From Bhargavaea changchunensis (lineage in GTDB: Bacteria; Bacillota; Bacilli; Bacillales_A; Planococcaceae), in NCBI RefSeq assembly GCF_042665595.1, contig NZ_JBHTCT010000037.1:160411-224410 (forward strand): a stretch of DNA of 64,000 nt, written 5' to 3'. Of the stretch, positions 51,807 to 59,191 are shown one piece after another (positions within the stretch are counted from its first letter, which is position 1; every line of letters starts with the position of its first letter). The notes below the pieces were generated by a model. That model saw only the letters and a list, made by a program, of their open reading frames with translations, was not told where the DNA came from and did not search any database. Made by a program: the position numbers and the translations under genes.

Positions 51807-52355
51807 GTGAAGGTACTTACACTGGTCGGCAGCCTGCGGAAGGAATCGTTCAACCTCCGTCTGGCCGAGACGATGCAGGAACGCTACAAAGATAAACTCG
51901 AGATGGAGATTGCCGATATCGGCGCGCTGCCCCATTTCGACCAGGACGAGGAGCTGGATCCGCCGGCTGCCGTTAAGGAGTTTAAGCAGAAAGTGCTGGA
52001 TGCGGACGCGATCATCATCGTGACACCCGAGTACAACTGGTCGGTCCCGGGCGTCCTGAAAAACGCGCTGGACTGGACTTCGAGAGGCGAGCGGGTCATG
52101 GTCGGCAAGCCGGTCTTCCCGCTGGGCGCCTCGATGGGCATGGCGGGCACGCTCCGCGCACAGATTCACTTGCGTCAGATCCTGGTCGCGCCCGGCGTCT
52201 CCGCCAAAGTACTGCCTCCGGGCGGCAACGAAGTGCTCGTCAGCTTCGCCCAGGAGAAATTCGAAGGCGAGTCAGGCGGACTGATCGACGAGTCCACGCT
52301 GGGATTCCTGGATCAAAAAGTGGATGCGTTTATCGGGTTTGTGAAAGAGGGCTGA
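51807..52355 (+). CDS. NADPH-dependent FMN reductase family protein
   Basis: 182 residues, GTG start after GGGAGGAG. Flavodoxin-like fold: VLTLVGSLRKESFNLRLAETM (phosphate loop), IGALPHFDQDEELDPPAAVKEF, IIVTPEYNWSVPGVLKNALDWTSR and KPVFPLGASMGMAGTLRAQIHLRQIL. This group includes azo-, chromate- and quinone reductases. It is followed by a terminator and the 21-bp array. Confidence 0.92.
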   Translation: MKVLTLVGSLRKESFNLRLAETMQERYKDKLEMEIADIGALPHFDQDEELDPPAAVKEFKQKVLDADAIIIVTPEYNWSVPGVLKNALDWTSRGERVMVGKPVFPLGASMGMAGTLRAQIHLRQILVAPGVSAKVLPPGGNEVLVSFAQEKFEGESGGLIDESTLGFLDQKVDAFIGFVKEG

Positions 52356-52360
52356 CGTGC

Positions 52361-52388
52361 AGCCGGAGGCGGACTCCGGCTGTTTTTT
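52361..52388 (+). terminator. intrinsic terminator of FMN reductase gene
   Basis: AGCCGGAG-GCGGA-CTCCGGCT followed by GTTTTTT. Confidence 0.9.
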
Positions 52389-52402
52389 GTGAGAGGACCG
52401 GC

Positions 52403-52486
52403 GAGTTTGAAGATTGCGGGCGCGAGTTTGAAGAATAAGCCTCCGAGTTTGAAGATTAGGCACGTGAGTTTGAAGAATGACGGAGG
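52403..52486. repeat. tandem 21-bp-period array (family C)
   Basis: GAGTTTGAAGA(A/T)T occurs at 52403, 52424, 52445 and 52466, exactly 21 bp apart and invariant except for one base; the other 8 bases of each unit vary completely. The array begins 15 bp after the FMN reductase terminator. Confidence 0.85.
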
Positions 52487-52583
52487 CGGAGGGTTAACAT
52501 TAGCTCTTTCGGAAGCGCAAACCGGCACCTTATCTCCGCCTAATATTAAGTGGTCACTGATAAATTGCTGTTTCAACGAATCA

Positions 52584-52595
52584 TTTCCCGGGAAA
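52584..52595. promoter_or_regulatory. TTTCCCGGGAAA palindrome
   Basis: A 12-bp perfect palindrome 25 bp upstream of the thioredoxin-like start; the same core as at 12135 and 62058. Confidence 0.55.
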
Positions 52596-52620
52596 CTTAT
52601 TCTGCAGGAGGGGATTCCTG

Positions 52621-53061
52621 ATGAAACTGCACGAACCGATGCCGGAACTGTCCGGCGCAACCGAATGGCTGAACGGCGAGACGACGAAAGCCGATCTGGT
52701 CGGCGAGAAGCCGACGCTGATCCACTTCTGGGCCGTCAGCTGCAACATCTGCAAGGAAACGATGCCCGAGGTTAACGAACTGCGGGACAAGTACAAGGAT
52801 GAGCTGAATGTCGTGGCGGTCCATATGCCGCTCACCGGCGCGGACAACGACATGGAAAAGATCCGTGAGACTGCCGATAAATATGGTCTCACCCAGCCGG
52901 TTTTCGTAGACAGTGAGTACAAACTCACCGACGCTTTCGAAAATGAGCTGGCACCGGCGTACTATGTCTTCGACAGGGAAGGCCAGCTCCGTCATTATCA
53001 GGCAGGCAGGACGGGCCTCGATATGGTGGAGGACCGGATCGAACGGGTCATCGAACAATAA
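52621..53061 (+). CDS. TlpA/ResA-like thioredoxin-fold protein, cytosolic
   Basis: 146 residues. HFWAVSCNICKETMPEVNEL carries the redox motif CNIC (about 43-46). VHMPLTGADNDMEKIRETADKYG and APAYYVFDREGQLRHYQAG, with the cis-Pro region, complete a TlpA-like fold. No signal peptide or anchor, unlike ResA/StoA, so it acts in the cytosol. It is a paralogue of the gene at 55702 (shared MPEL-x-GATEWLNG). GCAGGAGGGG precedes the ATG. Confidence 0.88.
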   Translation: MKLHEPMPELSGATEWLNGETTKADLVGEKPTLIHFWAVSCNICKETMPEVNELRDKYKDELNVVAVHMPLTGADNDMEKIRETADKYGLTQPVFVDSEYKLTDAFENELAPAYYVFDREGQLRHYQAGRTGLDMVEDRIERVIEQ

Positions 53062-53063
53062 GT

Positions 53064-53093
53064 AAAGCCCGGTACCCCGTGTGCCGGGCTTTC
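53064..53093 (+). terminator. intrinsic terminator
   Basis: AAAGCCCGG / CCGGGCTTT with an 11-nt loop. Confidence 0.85.
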
Positions 53094-53163
53094 CCTTGCA
53101 TGGTTGCCGGGCGGCGGGGCATATGTTAATCTGGTCTCAACTTATACCGGAAAGGGATGACGA

Positions 53164-53196
53164 ATGGGAAGATGGACAAGTGACGGAGCGCTTTAG
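53164..53196 (+). CDS. leader peptide of ABC-F gene
   Basis: A 10-codon frame (MGRWTSDGAL) with GAAAGGGATG just upstream. It lies at the 5' end of the ABC-F leader, before mutually exclusive hairpins, as expected of a ribosome-stalling attenuator peptide. Confidence 0.6.
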   Translation: MGRWTSDGAL

Positions 53197-53351
53197 ACGA
53201 ATCGGATGCTTTTTTCGAACGTCGGCGGGATCCGTCTGCCCATTTTTCCATCGTCATCCAGAACTGCAGCCGCATGCTCGCGGCTTGTTTGGCGACGCGT
53301 GAATGAGGCTTTTTCGGATCCCTCCGGCCACTATGGCCGGGGGGCTTTTTC
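53197..53351 (+). promoter_or_regulatory. attenuator leader of ABC-F gene
   Basis: A terminator stem CCCTCCGGCC-ACTAT-GGCCGGGGGG (53320-53344) followed by CTTTTT sits 31 bp before the coding start. An upstream GGGATCC (53227-53233) is perfectly complementary to GGATCCC (53316-53322), which overlaps the 5' arm, so an antiterminator can form. With the leader peptide this fits ribosome-mediated attenuation by antibiotics, known for vmlR- and msr-type ABC-F genes. Confidence 0.75.
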
Positions 53352-53381
53352 GTGCCCTCCGGGAAACAGGGAGGAATCTGT

Positions 53382-55055
53382 ATGTTGCTTGGAAGACTGG
53401 AGGAACTCTCCGTTATTTACGGGGACGTCACAATTTTTGAGAGGATATCGGCCGATATCCCGGAAGGTACGGTCATTGCGCTTGTCGGGCCGAACGGTGC
53501 GGGCAAGTCGACGCTGATGGAGCGGATCGCGGGCAGTCGGGAGCCGTCTTCGGGACGGGTGCGCTGGAACGGGAAGCGGCCGACAATCACTTATTTCCGG
53601 CAGGAAGAGGCATCACCTGACCTTCCGGACGATGCCGGCGACGTGCTGGCCGAACGGAAAAAATGGCGCTTATCCGAAGAGGTTGCATACAATACCGCGA
53701 GCGGGGGTGAGCGGATGAAGCTCCGGCTCTCTGCCGCCCTGGCGGAGCAAAGCGGGCTCGTCCTGCTTGATGAGCCGACCAACCACCTCGACAGTGAGGC
53801 GCTGGAGCGGCTGATCGGGCAGATCAGGGGCAGCCGGTCGACCTTCATCGTGGTGTCTCACGACCGGTATTTCGTCGACCGCGTTGCGGACCGTATCTGG
53901 GAGCTGGATCACGGCACCCTCACCGAATACGAGGGCAACTACACCGATTACAGGAACAAAAAGGAAGCCGCCCGCGCCGCACAGCAAAAGCATTACGAGC
54001 AGCAGCAGAAAAAAGTCGCTCGGGTCGAAGAGCAGCTCGCGCAGCTGTCGGACTGGTCAGACAAGGCACACCGGGAATCCACGAAAAAAGGCGGCATGAA
54101 GGAATATTACCGGATGAAAGCCAAGAAAAAGGACATCCAGGTACGCTCCAAGCGCAAACGTCTTGAAGCCGAGCTGGAGAAGGATGGCGTCGACAAGCCG
54201 GAAGAGGATGTGTCCGTGGCCTTCGACGTAAAAGGCGGACGCCGCAAGGGCATGAGGGTGTTCGAACTCAGGGACGTCTCAAAGACGTATGGAAAGCGTG
54301 AACTATTCAATAATGCGCGATTTACCGTCCTGTCCGGGGAACGCCTCGCCCTTCTCGGACCGAACGGCTCAGGCAAGACGACGCTTTTCCGCATGCTGCT
54401 CGGCGAAGAGCCATATGAAGGGGAGATCTGGCGGACAGAAGGGATGACGATTGGCGTCCTCAGCCAGTCCGTGCTGGACCTGCCGCTTGAAAAGACGATG
54501 GAAGCGTACTTTTCCGCCGCCACTTTCGAACAGCAGGGAAAGCTCCGGACAGACCTTGCGAACCTCGGCTTCACGGCGGAACACTGGACGCTTCCGCTTT
54601 CCGATCTGAGCATGGGCGAGCGGCTTAAGGTGAAGCTTATGCGGTTTATCCTGGAAGGGACTGACGTCCTGTTGCTGGATGAACCGACCAACCACCTGGA
54701 TCTGCCATCACGGGAGGAACTCGAGCGGACACTCGGCACATTTCAGGGCACTCTGCTTTTCGCTTCGCACGACCGGTATTTTGCGGAAAAGCTTGCGGAA
54801 GGCATCCTGGTATTCGGAGGAGGGACAGTCCGAAAGCTGCTGATGACACCCGCCGAATGGGAAGAAAAGCAGGGTGGAACCGAAGGGGTCAGGGAAGGAA
54901 AGGCTAGGGAAGAAGAGCGCCTGCGGCTCGAGACGGAGCGCCAGGCCGTCCTCGGCAAACTCAGCTTTCTCGTGCCGGGTGACCCTGAGTATGTCGTGCT
55001 TGACCGCAGATTCCTGGAACTGACCCGAGAAATCCGGCAGCTGGAAGGGCGCTAA
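53382..55055 (+). CDS. ABC-F family ATPase (ribosome-acting)
   Basis: 557 residues. Two cassettes: Walker A GPNGAGKST (about 36) and GPNGSGKTT (about 327); signatures SGGERMKLRLS and LSMGERLKVKLM; Walker B LLDEPTNHLDSEAL and LLDEPTNHLDLPSR. No transmembrane domain. A long charged interdomain linker (about 180-270: KKEAARAAQQKHYEQQQKK) and a C-terminal coiled tail are present. These features fit antibiotic-resistance ABC-F proteins such as VmlR, Msr and Vga, which eject drugs from the ribosome. The attenuator leader supports that role. Confidence 0.92.
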   Translation: MLLGRLEELSVIYGDVTIFERISADIPEGTVIALVGPNGAGKSTLMERIAGSREPSSGRVRWNGKRPTITYFRQEEASPDLPDDAGDVLAERKKWRLSEEVAYNTASGGERMKLRLSAALAEQSGLVLLDEPTNHLDSEALERLIGQIRGSRSTFIVVSHDRYFVDRVADRIWELDHGTLTEYEGNYTDYRNKKEAARAAQQKHYEQQQKKVARVEEQLAQLSDWSDKAHRESTKKGGMKEYYRMKAKKKDIQVRSKRKRLEAELEKDGVDKPEEDVSVAFDVKGGRRKGMRVFELRDVSKTYGKRELFNNARFTVLSGERLALLGPNGSGKTTLFRMLLGEEPYEGEIWRTEGMTIGVLSQSVLDLPLEKTMEAYFSAATFEQQGKLRTDLANLGFTAEHWTLPLSDLSMGERLKVKLMRFILEGTDVLLLDEPTNHLDLPSREELERTLGTFQGTLLFASHDRYFAEKLAEGILVFGGGTVRKLLMTPAEWEEKQGGTEGVREGKAREEERLRLETERQAVLGKLSFLVPGDPEYVVLDRRFLELTREIRQLEGR

Positions 55056-55146
55056 ACGCCGATTCACCGATTGAAAACCGGTTGCTATTCTGCTATCCTT
55101 TCTTTAATATAGTTTGAATCTTCAATAAATTGAGGGGGTAGGCGCA

Positions 55147-55665
55147 ATGGTTAGGAGATTGATCGGCAATCCGGCACCCCGCTTTGAAATGAAGGCTGTC
55201 CTGCCGAGCCGGGAATTCGGCACGGTCAGCCTTGAGGAAAATATGAGAAAAGGCAGATGGACGGTCCTGATTTTTTATCCGATGAACTTCTCGCTGGCAA
55301 GCCCGGCTGAACTCACGGCTTTTTCCGATCGTCACGTTGAGTTTGCGGAGCTGAATGCCGAAGTCATCGGGATCTCGACAGATACGGTCCACGCCCACCT
55401 CGCCTGGATCGGTCTCGCCCGCAAAAACAACGGTCCCGGCGAACTGAACTTCCCGCTCGCCTCGGACCGGAAGCTCGCCGTCTCACGCGAATACGGCATG
55501 CTCATCGAGGAAGAGGGAATCACGCTACGAGGCCTTTTCATCATCAGCCCGGAAGGCGAACTGCGCTATCAGACAGCCTTCCGTGAAGACATCGGACGCG
55601 ATGTCGATGAGACGCTTCGCGTGCTCCAGGGCCTGCAGATGGGCGGCCGCCGCGCTGCGAATTGA
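55147..55665 (+). CDS. cysteine-free peroxiredoxin-like protein
   Basis: 172 residues with a clear AhpC/TSA (2-Cys Prx) fold: IGNPAPRFEMKAVLP, FYPMNFSLASPAELTAFSDRH, LNAEVIGISTDTVHAHLAWI, NFPLASDRKLAVSREYGM, TLRGLFIISPEGELRYQTAF and VDETLRVLQGLQ. The peroxidatic Cys (VCP in the family) is AGC serine (ASP here), and the C-terminal resolving Cys is absent; the protein has no cysteine at all. It cannot use normal thiol chemistry. GGGGGTAGG precedes the ATG. The CRLC thioredoxin-like gene follows 36 bp later. Confidence 0.9.
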   Translation: MVRRLIGNPAPRFEMKAVLPSREFGTVSLEENMRKGRWTVLIFYPMNFSLASPAELTAFSDRHVEFAELNAEVIGISTDTVHAHLAWIGLARKNNGPGELNFPLASDRKLAVSREYGMLIEEEGITLRGLFIISPEGELRYQTAFREDIGRDVDETLRVLQGLQMGGRRAAN

Positions 55666-55701
55666 CTTGGAATGGTGACCTTATAAACAGGAGGAGATCT
55701 G

Positions 55702-56145
55702 ATGAAAATTCGCACACCGATGCCCGAACTGGATGGCGCAACCGAATGGTTGAACGGTGTGAGGACAAGGGCGGACCTTGTCGGCGAACGGCCGACTCTG
55801 ATTCATTTCTGGTCCGTCAGCTGCCGCCTCTGCAAGGACATGATGCCTCATGTAAGGGCGATCCAAGACAAGTACCGGGACCGGCTGAATGTCATCGCGG
55901 TCCATATGCCGCGCTCAAGGGAAGACACAGACTCGGTAAAAGTCAGGAAAGCGGCCGCAGCACACGGCATTACGGAGCCGGTTTTTGTCGACAGCAGGAG
56001 CAAGCTGACCGCCGAATTCGGCAACCGGTATGTGCCTGCCTATTACGTCTTCGATAAAAATGGACGCCTCCGGCATTATCATGCGGGTGAAGGCGGTATG
56101 TATGTACTGGAAAAGCGCATTAGCCGACTCCTTGAAGATGAATAA
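55702..56145 (+). CDS. TlpA/ResA-like thioredoxin-fold protein, cytosolic (paralogue)
   Basis: 147 residues. HFWSVSCRLCKDMMPHVRAI has the redox motif CRLC. VHMPRSREDTDSVKVRKAAAAHGITEPVFVDSRSKL and VPAYYVFDKNGRLRHYHAGEGG parallel the gene at 52621 along the whole length. No signal peptide. Probably co-transcribed with the peroxiredoxin-like gene. GAGGAG precedes the ATG. Confidence 0.88.
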   Translation: MKIRTPMPELDGATEWLNGVRTRADLVGERPTLIHFWSVSCRLCKDMMPHVRAIQDKYRDRLNVIAVHMPRSREDTDSVKVRKAAAAHGITEPVFVDSRSKLTAEFGNRYVPAYYVFDKNGRLRHYHAGEGGMYVLEKRISRLLEDE

Positions 56146-56148
56146 ATG

Positions 56149-56187
56149 AGCCGGCAGCACCCAGATGATGGGTGCTGCCGGCTTTTA
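56149..56187. terminator. intrinsic terminator
   Basis: AGCCGGCAGCACCC / GGGTGCTGCCGGCT, a perfect 14-bp stem with T tail. Confidence 0.92.
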
Positions 56188-56219
56188 AGTTGAAATCTTT
56201 AACCGGGAGCCGGAAAAGG

Positions 56220-56903
56220 TCATTCCAGAACGGTGACACCGGAGTCCGTTCCGCCGGCTGGCCTCTCCTCCAGCTTTACCTTCGTCACCGCCAGCGAGCC
56301 GATCAGAATCAGTTCAAACAGGTTGGTCGCGGCTTCGCTCGGGATGTCCGGATTAAACATGCTGCCGATGGTCATGGCAATCGTACCGGCCAGCATCCAC
56401 CAGGAACCGGCTTTCCATGCGAGGAAAATGCCGGCGATCAGAAGCGCGGCAAGAACAATCAGGATCATGGCCGGCGGCCCGGATGCTTCCTCCGCTGACG
56501 AGTAGCTAAGCACACCGTAGCTTTCGCTTTTCTCAAGCTTAAGGTCGCTGAGCACAGTGGCGTATTCAACTACGACTGCTGCGATGGTGGCTGCCCAGAA
56601 CAACAGGGCCGCCCATCCCTTCTGTGCCCATCCGATCCCCGCCTGCCGCATCGCGCCGAGTGAGAACAGGATGAGCGTGGGTGTCACAAGGGCGTGCAGC
56701 CAAAAGCGGGCAAGGCTGAGACCTTCCAAAAGCGTGCCTTCGCCGATCAGGCTTCCGATTGCCAGAATGCCATTGTCATAGACGAGCGCCAGCGCGACTG
56801 CCGCCAGGACACTCATCAGGGTCCAGAAACGCTGTTTCTTCAGCACCCAGACCAGCAGCCCCAGATAAGCCAGGGCAAACGCCCCGAAAATATACGGATC
56901 CAT
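56220..56903 (-). CDS. integral membrane protein, hypothetical
   Basis: 227 residues with about seven hydrophobic helices (first: IFGAFALAYLGLLVWVL). No recognised family. ATG 56903 follows AGGAGTGATGAA; a longer frame from 56945 adds a hydrophilic leader without a ribosome site. Confidence 0.75.
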   Translation of the reverse strand: MDPYIFGAFALAYLGLLVWVLKKQRFWTLMSVLAAVALALVYDNGILAIGSLIGEGTLLEGLSLARFWLHALVTPTLILFSLGAMRQAGIGWAQKGWAALLFWAATIAAVVVEYATVLSDLKLEKSESYGVLSYSSAEEASGPPAMILIVLAALLIAGIFLAWKAGSWWMLAGTIAMTIGSMFNPDIPSEAATNLFELILIGSLAVTKVKLEERPAGGTDSGVTVLE

Positions 56904-57008
56904 TTCATCACTCCTGTGTCCGGTTTCCTGGACAGTTTCTTCCACTCTTCCCTAAAGTAGGACGCATGAAAACTTCTCGATTGTTATATAACAGAAACGG
57001 ACAGCACC

Positions 57009-57563
57009 TCAGTGGGCGCTGTCCGTCTTGGCTTTTCTCGGCCAAATAAAATATGAAAGTGAGAGGGCGACGTCGATGGCGGCGACAAGTGTCCATACTT
57101 TCAGGATTTGAAGGAGGGTTTCGGTTTGCTCAGGGTTGCCGGCAAGGTAAATCAGGAAAAACAGATAACCACCGCCCAGTATCCAGGCGAGCACGTGAAG
57201 AAGGCTGCCTGACAGTTCATACCGGGCATGGTCGTAACCATACCGCTTCACTGGCTTCGGCCCAATTTTCATGATGTGGTAACGGAAGCGCTCATCCGCC
57301 CACCGGATCATCCGCTTTCCAAACGTGAGCGAGACGCCAAGATAAATGGCGGCGATGCCATGGGCTGCCGTGGCAGTCGCATTATTGGCGAGGATATCAT
57401 AGGTTGTCGCGATCAGCAGCGTCAGGTCCAGCACCGGCGTCATGGCGAGCAGCAGCAGTCCGAGACGTTTTCTTCCGAGCAGATAGCGTGTGACCAGGCC
57501 GGCAGCGATAAACACCCAGAATCCAATTTCCACGGTGATGATCAGGTAGGCGATGAAGCTCAT
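57009..57563 (-). CDS. YmcC-like integral membrane protein
   Basis: 184 residues, about five hydrophobic helices (AYLIITVEIGFWVFIAAGLVTRYLLG, LGLLLLAMTPVLDLTLLIATTYDIL). The divergent neighbour is a PksA-like TetR regulator, and in B. subtilis ymcC and pksA are neighbours (recalled), which supports the name. A hairpin with ACGGACAGC arms overlaps the stop and probably ends transcription. Confidence 0.7.
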   Translation of the reverse strand: MSFIAYLIITVEIGFWVFIAAGLVTRYLLGRKRLGLLLLAMTPVLDLTLLIATTYDILANNATATAAHGIAAIYLGVSLTFGKRMIRWADERFRYHIMKIGPKPVKRYGYDHARYELSGSLLHVLAWILGGGYLFFLIYLAGNPEQTETLLQILKVWTLVAAIDVALSLSYFIWPRKAKTDSAH

Positions 57564-57578
57564 GTTTTCGCTCCTTTT

Positions 57579-57594
57579 TAATACATCTGTATTA
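57579..57594. promoter_or_regulatory. TetR-type operator candidate
   Basis: TAATACA-TC-TGTATTA, a perfect inverted repeat with 7-bp arms between the divergent ymcC-like and pksA-like starts. Confidence 0.6.
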
Positions 57595-57664
57595 TTTAGA
57601 TTTTAGCATAGAATATTTATTTAGCACAAATGTTTTATTTAAAAAACGATGATATAATAGGGGT

Positions 57665-58249
57665 ATGCCAAAAATCGTGAATCATGAAGAGCGGCGCGAG
57701 CAGATTGCGGAAGCCATGTGGCGGGTCATCCTGGAAAAGGGCATGGAAGGGGCGACGGTTCGTAACATTGCCGGGGAAGCAGGGCTGTCAACAGGTGCCC
57801 TGCGGCATTATTTTAGAGACCAGGATGAACTGCTGGTGTACGCGATGCGTCTTGTCAATGAGCGGGTTGAAAAACGGGCGATGGTCATTTTGCAGGAGGA
57901 GCTTCCTCCCAAAGAGAAAGTGATCCGGGTACTCCTGGAGATCGTGCCGGTCGACGAGGAGCGGCGTGCGGAGATGGACGTATGGTTCACTTTCCAGGCA
58001 CATATCCGCCACCGGAAAGATCTGGAGGGTGCACCCGGCCATGAACTGGGTGCTGCCATCAGCAAGCTGTTCGACTTTCTGGCCCATGAAGGGGCGCTGA
58101 AGGAGGATTTGGATATCGAACTCGAGGCCGAACGGCTTTATTCGATCGCCGACGGGCTTGCGCTCCATGCCTTTCTTGAACCGGATCGGCTCCGGGCGGA
58201 CACAGTTGAAGCGCTCATCCGCGATTCGGTCGGCAGGATCTGCAGGTGA
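57665..58249 (+). CDS. TetR-family regulator, PksA/BetI-like
   Basis: 194 residues. N-terminal HTH: HEERREQIAEAMWRVILEKGMEGATVRNIAGEAGLSTGALRHYFRDQDELL (about 6-56). The ligand domain has EMDVWFTFQAHIRH and AERLYSIADGLALHAFLEPDRL, close to PksA/BetI-type proteins. It probably represses itself and the divergent membrane gene. TATAAT (57653-57658) ends 6 nt before the ATG, so the message may be nearly leaderless. Confidence 0.88.
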   Translation: MPKIVNHEERREQIAEAMWRVILEKGMEGATVRNIAGEAGLSTGALRHYFRDQDELLVYAMRLVNERVEKRAMVILQEELPPKEKVIRVLLEIVPVDEERRAEMDVWFTFQAHIRHRKDLEGAPGHELGAAISKLFDFLAHEGALKEDLDIELEAERLYSIADGLALHAFLEPDRLRADTVEALIRDSVGRICR

Positions 58250-58311
58250 GGAACCTGCTTGCAAAATATTCCGATCATGATATAGTGGGTGTGAAAACTG
58301 AACATGAACTG

Positions 58312-58403
58312 CCACTGGGGGAGCCTTTCAGAAAGGCTGAGACGCGCATGGGCTGCGCGGACCCTTGGAACCTGATCCGGATCATACCGGCGTAGGGAAG
58401 TGG
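58312..58403 (+). ncRNA. TPP riboswitch (THI element)
   Basis: All core elements are present in order: P1 CCACT/AGTGG, GGGGGAGCC, GGCTGAGA, ACCCTTGGAACCTGATCCGG and ATACCGGCGTAGGGAAG. Thiamine pyrophosphate binding would favour the terminator 40 bp downstream and switch off the thi operon. Confidence 0.96.
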
Positions 58404-58439
58404 GGCCTGCAGCTTTGCTGTATCCGAATATACATTCAG

Positions 58440-58475
58440 GCCGCCTTCCGCGTTGATCCGGAAGGCGGCTTTTTC
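58440..58475 (+). terminator. riboswitch expression-platform terminator
   Basis: GCCGCCTTCCG / CGGAAGGCGGC with an 8-nt loop, followed by TTTTT. Confidence 0.9.
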
Positions 58476-58507
58476 GTGTTTCCCAATCAGGAAAGGGGAT
58501 GGAGAAG

Positions 58508-59191
58508 ATGGGGTTTTGTGAACGGGTACGGCGGGAGTGCGACGGGATCTGGGAGGCAAGTTTCCGGCATCCTTTCGTGGAGGCGCTTGCGGGCGGGACG
58601 CTCGATGAGGACATCTTCCGGTTTTATGTGCTGCAGGATGCGTACTACCTGTCGCATTTCGCCAAGGTCCAGGCACTTGGCGCGGTGAAGGCAAAGGACC
58701 TGCTGACGACACAAAGCTTTGCCGGGCATGCGGAAGCGACCTGCTCCGCGGAACTGGCGCTTCACGAGGAATTCTTCACGATGCTCGGCGTGACCCCGGA
58801 AGAGCATGCGGAGTTCCGGCCGGCGCCGACCACGTACGCCTACACGTCGCATATGTACCGGGCGGCCGTCGAGGGCGACCTTGCCGATGTGCTTGCGGCA
58901 CTGCTGCCGTGCTACTGGCTGTATTGGGAGATCGGTGAACGGCTGAAGGGCGCCGAGCCGGGTCACCCGATCTATGACAAGTGGATTGCGACCTATGGCT
59001 CCGAGTGGTTCGGCGGGCTGGTGAACGAGCAGATCGAGAGGATGAACCGGCTGGCGGAAGGGCTGCCGGAAGAACGGATTCTGGAGCTTGCGGAGCGGTT
59101 CCGCAAAAGCAGCATCTATGAGCTGAACTTCTGGGGAATGGCCTGGACAAAGGAACAGTGGGAAACGCCGGAAATGGAGGGCGTCCGATGA
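58508..59191 (+). CDS. tenA: aminopyrimidine aminohydrolase / thiaminase II TenA
   Basis: 227 residues. TenA helices: FCERVRRECDGIWEASFRHPFVEALAGGTLDEDIFRFYVLQDAYYL, catalytic Cys in LLPCYWLYWEIGERL (about 135) and acidic residue in YGSEWFGGLVNEQIERMN. It recycles the pyrimidine from degraded thiamine. The ATG chosen gives the family's N-terminus; an ATG three codons earlier abuts AAGGGG. Confidence 0.93.
   Translation: MGFCERVRRECDGIWEASFRHPFVEALAGGTLDEDIFRFYVLQDAYYLSHFAKVQALGAVKAKDLLTTQSFAGHAEATCSAELALHEEFFTMLGVTPEEHAEFRPAPTTYAYTSHMYRAAVEGDLADVLAALLPCYWLYWEIGERLKGAEPGHPIYDKWIATYGSEWFGGLVNEQIERMNRLAEGLPEERILELAERFRKSSIYELNFWGMAWTKEQWETPEMEGVR

Noticed and set aside
52272..52660. Minus-strand proteins with LQTR or FKL repeats
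   Set aside because: They arise by reading the 21-bp array and the palindrome region; no ribosome site, and they overlap the end of a real gene.
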